Below, in pieces: positions 55,690-64,000 of a DNA stretch of 64,000 bases (the stretch's first letter is position 1; every line of letters starts with the position of its first letter). The translations under genes and the position numbers were made by a program. Below the pieces are notes generated by a model. The model had not been told where the DNA came from. It searched no databases and saw only the letters and a list, made by a program, of their open reading frames with translations. Source of the DNA: Paratinospora sagittata (lineage: Eukaryota > Streptophyta > Magnoliopsida > Ranunculales > Menispermaceae); the NCBI GenBank assembly GCA_035771175.1, contig CM069607.1:18112001-18176000 (forward strand). Reading direction: 5' to 3'.

Positions 55690-56040
55690 AGTTGCTCTAA
55701 ATGTTGAATAGCTAGAAGGTTTGAGATATTACCAAGCTAACTTCTCTAGAGGTGAAATTGAATGTTGAATATCTAGAAGGCTTGACATGTTGCCAAGCTC
55801 ATTTTTCCCTAGAGGTTTAACTGTATGAGATTGACATACCCCGCCAGGGAGGATCATTTCACTTATGATTGACAGTGAATGATCTCGATGTCAGTTGTAC
55901 CCCAATAAGGGAGGACCATAAGTTGGTCTATTGCAACAGGAAAATGATGTGGTAAAGTGGATGAATAACCCAAAGATGTAGCTATACCCCAACATGGGAG
56001 GACCGACTTTCAGGTCTTTATAGCTAAGGGTTGTTGGATG
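55690..56040. repeat. Degenerate tandem repeats in G3
   Basis: TAGAAGG(T/C)TTGA(G/C)AT(A/G)TT plus CCAAGCTAA/CCAAGCTCA occurs three times, and CCCCA(A/G)(T/C)(A/A)(A/T)GGGAGGACC twice. Approximate boundaries. Confidence 0.5.
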
Positions 56041-56778
56041 GTCTTAAAATGCACGATGATAGATAAATGCTTATTATATTATGTGTTTTATGTTACACAT
56101 ATTCATGAGCATTATTTCATGCATGTATATATAATTGGCTTTTATTGATGTATAATTGATGGCATAAATAAATACTATTCACTGGGCATAGTTGGCTCAC
56201 CCTCTCATTCTCTTTTTAGGTCCTTCAGATAAGAGTAAAGACATTGCATTTACTTGAGGACCTAGCAACTGCAAAGCTAGGACGTCTTGATGTGAGTCTA
56301 GGACTCTTGTGTATGTTGATGGATGTCCAATTCTGCATATGTATATTGTTTTGTTTATTTTGGTACATATGTAATTTATATCACATGTTAAACCTAGATG
56401 GTGAGGAGTTTGTATAATTGTTGTAATTATGGCCTTGGGCCTTGGACTTTTGATGATGGGTCTGGGTATGTTGACCCTAGACTATTATTGATTTATTTTG
56501 GGAATTGATGATGATCATTACTATGTGTTTATTTGGAGATGATTATTGTGCTAGTTTTGTGGATGCATTTGGATTCTTATAAAACTGTTGAGTCTATCAG
56601 GTTGATGTTAACAAAAAAAAGATGGGACTATATGGAGAGTTAGGTTGAGGCTTGTAGGGTCCTGATCATCCCATAAGATGATTTGTGGTGGTCGTGGATG
56701 CCTACACCAGAAGTCCCACCACGACATTCCACACGCCATCCCACGGGGGATGGTGGCCTGGGGTGTGGAGTCGTCACA

Positions 56779-57042
56779 AAAATCCAAGGTGATGTACTCC
56801 CATTTCTATTCTGGAATGGATAATGGTTGCATCTATCCTCCAAGCCTCTGATGTTCAGCTTTAACCTGCTGACACACACCACATTTCTGTACATACTCAG
56901 CTATATCCTTTTTCATCCCATGCCACCACACTATTTTTTTCATATCACGATACATTTTGGTTAACCCTAGGTCGATAGTATACTGAGACCTGTGTGTTGT
57001 CTGGAGTAACTTTGTCCTTAGATCATGATCTACAGGAACCAT
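56779..57042 (-). pseudogene. Gypsy D integrase zinc-binding domain
   Basis: LRTKLLQTTHRSQYTIDLGL, MYRDMKKIVWWHGMKKDIAE, YVQKCGVCQQVKAEHQRLGG. CxxC is present; the second His of the HHCC pair appears replaced (HRSQYTIDLG for H...HPG). The frame is cut by a TAG after LGG and then by G3. It rejoins the core at 52,138. Confidence 0.75.
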
Positions 57043-58079
57043 TAATCTCCCCTAAAAATGCAAGAAACCATCTGAATCTCTATGCCAATCAACTTTGTCT
57101 GCCCTATCAGCCCAAGAATTATACATATCAAAGTCAGGATTATGTTGTTGCAAATCCTTGACCCTCTGAATATGAGTGTTGGTAAGCTGCACATGCATTT
57201 AGGCACAAATATCAACACGTGAGTACACTCATCATAGTAACTTTCTCTAATAAACGCCACTCATGGGCCATCTGACAAGCCACCACACTAGTTTTTGTCC
57301 GCTTTCTGCTCAGTGCATCTGCAACTACATTGGCTTTCCCAGGATGACACTCTAGTGTGAAGTCATAATCCTTCAGGAATTCAAGCCATCTTCTCTGTCT
57401 CATATTCAGTTCTTTCTGATCATATAGATATTTCAAACTCTTATGGTCTGAATAGAGTGTGAACTTTTCACCATACAGGTAATGCCTTCACAATTTCAAA
57501 GCAAAAACAACTGCATCCAACTCTAAGTCATGCACAAGGTAATTCTTCTCATGCACCTTTAACTGTCTAGACACATAAGCTACCACTCTACCCTCCTGCA
57601 TCAATACACAACCTAGACCTGAATGTGACGCATCTGTATAAATCACCAACTCTCTACTAGGCTCTGAAAATATCAATACTAGTGCAGTAGTCAATTTTTT
57701 TTTCAGTTCCGTGAAAACTTATTCACATGCTACAGTCCACACAAATGATACATTTTTTTGAGTCAATCTGGTAAGTGGAGTTGCTAGTTTAGAAAAACCT
57801 TCCACAAATTTTCTATAACAACCAGTTAATCCCAGAAAACTATGTATCTCTGTCACTGTGGTTGGTCTTGGCCAATTTATAATAACCTCAAACTTAGCAG
57901 AATCAACCAATATTCCCTCTGCACTGACCACATGACCAAGAAATTTAACTTTATTTATCCAAAACTCGCATTTAGTGAGCTTGGCATACAACTTATGCTC
58001 TCTTAGTGTATGTAGAGTAATAAGGAGGTGTTACTCATGTTCTTCCCGAGTCTTGGAATAAATGAGAATATCATCAATG
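57043..58079 (-). pseudogene. Gypsy D reverse transcriptase end and RNase H
   Basis: From the right: IDDILIYSKTREE (catalytic Asp pair, directly at the B3 border), MYAKLTKCEFWINKVKFLGH, TVTEIHSFLGLTGCYRKFVE, then RNase [54 protein letters not shown]. Three or more stops or frame changes (about 57,718, 57,487, 57,210). Inactive. Confidence 0.8.
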
Positions 58080-58299
58080 TGTCGGTGCACCCAAGAGGGG
58101 GGGGGGGTGAATTGGGTGATGGTCAAATTTAATTCTTTTCCAAAGACTTAGTGATATACTTTGATATATTAGAATTAAATGCACAAACTAACCATAAAGT
58201 AAAATGTATAACGTAAAGCACATTAGGATTTATAATGGTTCGGCCAAGCCTACCTCCACTACCTAATCTTCCGATTAGGATTTTCTCAATCCACTAACT

Positions 58300-59335
58300 G
58301 ATTCTCTTACGGTTGAGAACCAAACCGTTAGAATTTTCATTTTTACATGTTCAAGGCAAACCTATTCTTTTGTGGGCTAAGGATGAACCACATTTTCTTT
58401 TTCCGGGATTAGGAATTTACAAGATGAGGAAGAACAGTTTTTCTTTTACGGGATAAAGAAGAACCATTTTCCTTTTATAGGATAAGGAAGAACCATTTCT
58501 CTTTTACAGGTTCAGAGATAACCTATCCTTTTATAGGTTAAAGACACACTTATTCTTTTACTAGCTAAGGAAGAACCATGATCCTTTTACGAGCTAAGGA
58601 ACAACCTTGATCTTTTTACAAGCTAAGGAAAAACCTAGATCCTTTTACAGGCTAAGGAACAACCTAGATCCTTTTGAGGGATTAGGAACAACCAATTTCC
58701 TTTTTCTGGGCTGAGAAAGAACCCATGTTCTTTTTACGGGATTAGGAAGAACCATTATCCTACTTGCAGGTAAGGGTGGCAATTCGTGTTGCCGTGCTGT
58801 AATCGTGTATAATGAAATATATTATAAACCCAAACACGACACGTTTAAATAATGTGTCATTATATGTAAACCAAAACCTGACCCGTTTAATAAATGAGTT
58901 AAACAGGTTAACCAGTTTATAACCTTTAAAGCTTAAATAAGTTCATTATAACATATTTATCATATATAAATTCTAAATTAACATATAAATAAAAAATTCA
59001 AGATCATAATTATACAACCATATAGTAAAGACCAAATAAAATATTATAAAGTTAAAGTCTCAACACATGACATAAAATATTAAAAAGTCTTCACACATAA
59101 CATAAGTCTCAACAAAAAATATAATCGTGTTAAACTGGTCAATTTCGAGTTTAGCAGGTCGACCTGCTTTTAACCTGAAATTTAATCATGCCTAATCAGG
59201 TTTACCCTATTTTGACCCGCACCTGTATATGCAAAATCTAAACTCGTCTATTTCGTGTTGGTTTCGAGTCGTGTTATCGTGCCGTGACCTATATTGCCAC
59301 CCCTACTTGCAGGTGAGGATGAACCTTAACATGAT
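58300..59335 (-). repeat. Leader hairpin array in B3
   Basis: About 14 units, for example TTTTCTTTTACGGGATAAAG then AAGAACC, and GATCCTTTTACAGGCTAAGG then AACAACC. The hAT MITE sits in the last unit, between the stem halves, and the array ends just after it. Confidence 0.8.
58771..59305. mobile_element. hAT-type MITE in B3
   Basis: 535 bp. Termini TAAGGGTGGCAAT and inverse TAGGGGTGGCAAT (13 bp, one mismatch). Exact 8-bp duplication CTTGCAGG (58,763-58,770 and 59,306-59,313). Non-coding, with GGTTAAC/GTTTAA-rich interior typical of hAT MITEs. Confidence 0.93.
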
Positions 59336-60309
59336 TTGAACCATGAAATCATTAAGTGAACTACATTCACTTGTTCTGGTTGTTTCATTCCAGAAACACA
59401 CCAGCAAACCACAATTATAAAGTAATGTTGGTTCTAACACAGTACAACACTTTACAATTAAGCTCATTGCATAACATTACAAAGATGTATAAATTTAAGT
59501 GCGTAATGCTCAGAAAAAACACACTTACAGTCCTTTACCTTTCAATGTTTGGTATTGCTCAAGTGCAGTTAAAAAAGCATGAATGATGTGTAATGTAAAT
59601 CAGTGCTTCTTCGAAAATACTGCAATACATTGAAGTTAAAAATGCATGACCAGTTTCAAAAATAGATAAAATATATAAGCATGAAAACTTCTAGTTCAGT
59701 ATTCAGTAGTTAACATAACTATTAATATAGTTCGATACAATACTTAAGATTACACATGTATCTCTCGAACTATTTCTCAAATTCTTTCTTCAGCAAGATT
59801 GATATCAAGTGTAGATCAATGCTGAGAATTTGAGTAGAAACTAGTTCTATATAATTCAAATTGATTTTCAGAGATAGAATATAATTTAAGCTCAATATGA
59901 ATATCTTTTGAATTAGTAAAGTATCAGCGAAAAATAGTTGAAAACTTTTTTAAGATTGAAAAACGACTAACATTCAAAAAGTTTTTGGCACAATAAAAGT
60001 TATCGGTGAGTTGTTTGATTCAAAAGTGTTGGTATTTATAGACTTAGTATGAAATAGTCGTTAGATACTTGAATTCAAAATTCAAGGTGAACGTTTACAC
60101 ACAACGGCTAGAATGTATCACGAAAATGACAATTGCAATTTCTCGTGACCATTCTAGTTCCTTTCAGATTACATGAGTAAGGAATACCTTAGAGAGCATG
60201 ATTCATCCATCAGAGAAAATCCCTGATAAATTTGATAAGGATTTTGTGCAAAGATCTGTTCTGAAAAAGTAGACTGATATAGCATACTTGTCAGAATAGT
60301 GACGGATGT

Positions 60310-61005
60310 TGAATTAGTGTTCTGATTTCGTAATTAGCGTCTTGACGTATAATATCAATTTTGTGGTTTTGTTCCTTGAGGGTGGTCATTAAGTGTAAGC
60401 ATCCTGCTGAACAATGAAGTGATGACACTACTAACTCGTAAGCGTCCTGACTTTATTTGCAACAGAAATGACTCAACTTTGAGGTCGCTAAAGCACATAG
60501 CTAAGCGTCCTGCTTTTTTTTTTTTTTTTAAATAATTAAGTGAATGAGGGAGCTACTTCCGGGTAAGCGTCCTACCTTTAAAAAAACAAACACGAGGGCA
60601 CTACTACTATGTAAGCATCCTAACATATTTAAAACATTTGAAGAACAGTACTAAGTACCCTGAAGGACAATCAACGTCCTGAAAGTTATTTAGTTGGTTC
60701 CCAGAGATAAGGGTGTTCTTATCCAGGTAGTGTCCTGATAGTTTATCCAACTTATAACTATCAGTGTCCTCAAAGATAATATCTTTGAAGAACTTAGACT
60801 CTCAGAGATCTTTCAGCAAGCTGGTTCACAATCAGTGTCCTGACAACTTCAAAGGATGATTCTAAGTGAGGCCGCTACTTACAAGTGAGCATCCTGATGA
60901 ATCAGTTCAATTCAACCTTGAATGTTATCAGCATCCTAATGAGTCATCAGCGTCCTGACTTATCAAGTTCATGAGAGTGCTGCTAAGTCATTAGCGTCCT
61001 GAAAT
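60310..61005 (-). repeat. U3 hairpin array in B3
   Basis: AGCGTCCTGA / GAGGGCGCTA-type units as in B2 but more decayed. A T14 run lies at about 60,514-60,528. Confidence 0.72.
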
Positions 61006-61567
61006 ACTCTAAAAATAGTTTTTCACACGTGATTAAAAACTCAGTCAATTTTAAAATCAAATCATACATAGAAAATTAAATCATTTGAAATACTGTAAAG
61101 CGTATGATCAAAACATGCAAATTTGGACAACATATGAAAGTGATTTGTGCATGGTTTTGGAAAACGTTTGAGCAATATCGATTAGAGAAAGATATACCTT
61201 AAATACTTTGTGTATTTCTCATAATCTTTAAATCCAACTCTTCATTATGAGATCTTCGATGAACTTCGCGCTTGAATTGAATGTCTTGAGCTTTGATCGA
61301 ATGATGTAGTCTTGAAACTTTTGATCGAATCGTTCGTGAATGTGTGGATTGATCTTCAAGTCCTTGATTGAGATGATCTTGAACGAATGATATGACCTTG
61401 AGTTCCTTGATCGAATCATTCTTTGGTTTTTTGCTTTCCTGAGGTGCTGAGATAGGTTCTTAATTAAAGCTCGTTAGCACCGAAAGAGATTTTGCTTGTG
61501 ATCATCAAAATATACTTCATCAAGTATACTTAGGGACGTGCTAAGTGATGAACCGTTTAGGTCAACA

Positions 61568-62099
61568 AAATGATGAACTGATCAAGATATGGTTTAAATA
61601 CCCTCTGCATCAAGTCCATAAGCATGATAGGTGCATTGGTTAAACCAAAGGGCATCACTAGAAATTCATAGTGTCCATATCTCATTCTGAAGGTTGTCTT
61701 CGATATATCCTCTTCTTTGATTCGCAATTGATGGTACCCTGATTGCAGGTCGATCTTTGAAAAGAATTTTGCCCCATTTAGTTGATCAAACAAATCATCT
61801 ATTTGTGGGAAAGGATACTTATTTTTCGTTGTCACATTGTTTAACTGATGGTAGTCTATACACAGACGTAGACTTCCGTCTTTTTTCTTCACAAACAATA
61901 CAAGTGCACCCTAAGGTGACATACTGGGGGTGATAAACCCTTTTTCCATCAACTCATCAAGTTGTACCTTGAGTTCTTGTAACTCTTTAGGTGTCATTCT
62001 ATATGGAGGAATGGAGATAGGTTTTATACTGGGCATCAGTTCTATAATAAAGTATATCTCCCGTTTAGGTGGTAATCCCAGTAAATCATCAGGAAACAC
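61568..62099 (-). pseudogene. Gypsy D reverse transcriptase, N-terminal part
   Basis: [87 protein letters not shown], ending LDQFIIL where B3 is inserted, just before the catalytic IDD. One stop near 61,910. Confidence 0.82.
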
Positions 62100-62200
62100 A
62101 TCTTAGTAATCACACACCACAAGAATCTCAAACAACTGTATACCCTGTTCCTTATCTCCCTGAGGCTTTAAACCAACCAATATTTCCATCTCCTCATTAG

Positions 62201-62863
62201 TCACAATCTTACCTCTAGTAGGGGTTTAGAAGTATCCATACCTCTGTTGGTGAATAATTGTTGACCAGGTATCTGAAATATCACCTTTTTGGAAAAGCAG
62301 TCCACTAAGGCATGATAAGCAGCTAGCCAATCAATAGCCAGAATGACATCAAATTCCAAAAATTCGAATACCCTAAGGTCAACTATCATTTCAAATCTGA
62401 CAACACAGCTCTGACAAACCATGTTTGGATAGATTATTTCCCCTACTGTTGTACTTAAAATTAATGGTGTACTAGCCGTAACAGGAGTCAAAAGTAATTT
62501 GTCTACCATGTGACCAGCAATAAAAGATAAAATAGATCTGGCATCAATCAAGATATACATCATCACACCATAGATATAGATATTGATCATACCTTCAATC
62601 AGGATCTTGTTGATAGCATCTGAATCTAGTTCAGTCACGGCTTTTGCCAGTTCTTGTATGCCAGAAGGTGTAGTAGTAGCTAAAATAGTCAGGGTTTTCG
62701 AAACCAGCTGAAAAGGACACTGAATGACATTGTGGCCCTTCATGCCACATCTATAATATATCGGTGGTGGACGTGGAGTGGAAGATGAAGTAAGGGACTC
62801 TGTGCCCGAAACTGAAAACCAACTTTGTCCTGACCCTTTCTGCTGAGGCCATGGCGATTTCAC
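62201..62863 (-). pseudogene. Gypsy D zinc knuckle and protease
   Basis: YYRCGMKGHNVIQCPF is a CCHC knuckle with the first Cys changed to Tyr. The protease region reads VMMYILIDARSILSFIAGHM: the expected DSG is DAR, so the catalytic motif is lost. VFEFLEFDVILAIDWLAAYH is the retropepsin C-terminal motif. Confidence 0.75.
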
Positions 62864-63900
62864 AGAAGAACCTTGATTTTAAGGTCTCCCTACTAATAAT
62901 GCTCCTATGTCTGGCGATGGTAGTGGTAATGCTGCAAATGGTGGGAATGGTGTCATAGGTGTCACAAATGGCTCGCCTCCACTGCTTGCCTCACTCGTCT
63001 TAGCCTTCTTAGCCTCATTTCAGTGCTTTCTACCCCATCTACCATTTTTCTTCCTCGAGAATGGTAGATATAGTTCTAGAATTGCTGACTGTGTAGAATG
63101 TACTGGCGGTGTTGTCTGAACAACTGGCCTAGCTACGACTACCTTTGCAGTCTCGAAATCTAAGGCCTGTCGCACAGCCTGCTCGTACTCTGTACACCAG
63201 ATACTACCAAGCCCTGATGGATAGGATCTCTAAATTCATCTCAGAGTTGCCTCATCCTACTCTCATCAATCTGTACTAGCTCAGGTGCAAATACTGATAG
63301 TTGATTAAACTCATGCTCGTACTGTCTCACAATCATATTCCTCTATTTCAATGCCATAAGTTCTACTCTTATTCTGTCACATTCAGCCTTCAGGGCAAAG
63401 GCTGACACTACTTTAAACTTTTCCCAAGTGTCAACAACTCCCTAGATTATCTCTGTAGCCTGCCACCATCTCACAGCTTCATCTGACAACTTAAATCTTG
63501 CCAGTTTCACTTTATCACTATCTGAGACTTACATGTCATCAAAAATGACTTCCATTATCAGAAGCCAATTTTTTGCCGCTTCCGATGCCAAAACTACCAG
63601 GAAAAGAGGGTGGATCTCGCCTCTTAAAGGCTTTCATCACCTCTTTGTATCTTTTTTTTTCTTTATTCTTTTCAAATTCCAGATCAACTATCTGGACTTC
63701 AGCCACATGCTCAGTTGCAGGTGCGCCAACACTGTTGGCTCCAACATCAAGGATCACTGATGTTGCAGGCCTCTGCCTGTCTTCCCGCAGTTTTGTCATC
63801 ATCTCAATGATCTGAGCATTTTGCTGTTGTTGGGTAGCTACTGCATCTTCTAGTTTTCTGATCCTTTCTCGATCAGTAGAATCCATGATCAACTTTGATT
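62864..63900 (-). pseudogene. Gypsy D gag
   Basis: The likely start is MDSTDRERIRKLEDAVATQQ at about 63,886-63,892, followed by a helical Gln-rich N-terminus, FKRRDPPSFPGSF, and broken frames with retrotransposon capsid features (WWQATEIIxGVVDTWEKFKV-like, about 63,400-63,480). Multiple stops. The last 100 bases of the window (63,901-64,000) are non-coding leader. Confidence 0.65.
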
Positions 63901-64000
63901 ATCTATTTTCAAATCTAGAAATTACAGAGACAAGGGACAATTAATCAAATGATCAGGATATTTAATTTTAAACTAGCTACCCATAACATATACCCATACA

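Larger units (their letters stand above)
52139..56778 (+). mobile_element. Solo LTR G3, inverted G family
   Basis: It starts TGTGACGC (then interrupted by H, resuming GACGCCCCAAAAATCATTTC at 53,685) and ends GGTGTGGAGTCGTCACA, the inverse of the G1/G2 start. Exact AAAAT duplications lie at 52,134-52,138 and 56,779-56,783. About 3.1 kb without H. It includes an ACTAGGGTTTC leader-like stretch near 54,421, which suggests plus sense here. Confidence 0.88.
58080..61567 (-). mobile_element. Solo LTR B3, copia B family
   Basis: Plus start TGTCGGTGCACCCAAGAGGG, end GAACCGTTTAGGTCAACA. The flanks CAATG (58,075-58,079) and AAATG (61,568-61,572) differ by one base. About 2.95 kb without the MITE, close to B2. 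Leader array 58,300-59,335, TATA-like GTCTATAAATACC near 60,030-60,045, U3 array 60,310-61,005. Confidence 0.85.
51555..64000 (-). mobile_element. Ty3/gypsy chromovirus D, split and truncated
   Basis: The minus strand from the right edge: gag, protease, RT, RNase H, integrase zinc domain, integrase core. Domain sequence is close to element E, so Tekay/Del type. Split by solo LTR B3 (58,080-61,567) in RT and by G3 (52,139-56,778) in the integrase. The 3' part, chromodomain and 3' LTR are missing at 51,555; the 5' LTR is outside the window. Every domain has stops or lost residues. Confidence 0.78.

Noticed and set aside
56640..56894. 84-codon minus-strand ORF
   Set aside because: It runs across the G3 end into integrase DNA in the wrong frame.

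Overview
This window looks like a gene-poor, transposon-dense stretch of a plant (angiosperm, probably eudicot) nuclear genome. It is AT-rich. Only one host gene is recognisable, the 5' half of a 20S proteasome beta-subunit gene (PBG1 / beta type-4) with plant introns. The rest is nested transposable elements. I cannot name the species.

Layout. (1) 1-26,877: a SIRE-like Ty1/copia element 'A' on the minus strand. Its 3' LTR runs off the left edge, and its 5' LTR (24,959-26,877), primer-binding site and gag lie at the right end. Its pol is split by four solo LTRs, each with a 5-bp target-site duplication (TSD): LTR1 502-2517, G1 3281-6225, F 6450-11,767 (itself split by G2, 6643-9258) and LTR2 11,951-13,976. 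A second copia fragment 'B' (3' LTR 15,720-17,588, spacer, two tandem env-like ORFs to about 23.2 kb) interrupts the protease. (2) 26,883-28,135: truncated LTR and MITE debris. (3) 28,136-48,917: a PIF/Harbinger DNA transposon with a Myb/SANT-like gene (33.4-34.1 kb) and a DDE transposase (44.3-45.5 kb). It is split by solo LTR B2, by a 10-kb Tekay-like Ty3/gypsy chromovirus 'E' (34.5-44.3 kb, minus strand) and by a foldback element (46,535-48,886). (4) 48,918-51,424: PBG1 promoter/leader and coding exons 1-4. (5) 51,555-64,000: a second gypsy chromovirus 'D' (minus strand), split by solo LTR G3 (holding solo LTR H) and solo LTR B3 (holding a hAT MITE). D's junction with the PBG1 intron is a truncation of D.

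The most unusual structure is in the copia LTRs. Each carries two arrays of short imperfect hairpins. One lies upstream of the TATA box (AGGACGC... / ...GCGCCCT units). The other lies downstream, in the transcribed leader, and has about 28-nt units with a conserved CCCGTAA loop and stems that change in a compensatory way between units and families. Three further hairpins with a different conserved loop lie between ORF Z and gag in gypsy E. Other oddities are a 527-bp triplication with 72-bp-arm palindromic junctions in E's gag, env-like 'plant transposon protein' domains shared by copia and gypsy elements, tandem env-like ORFs behind a U3-like promoter, and foldback units around tRNA-like heads.
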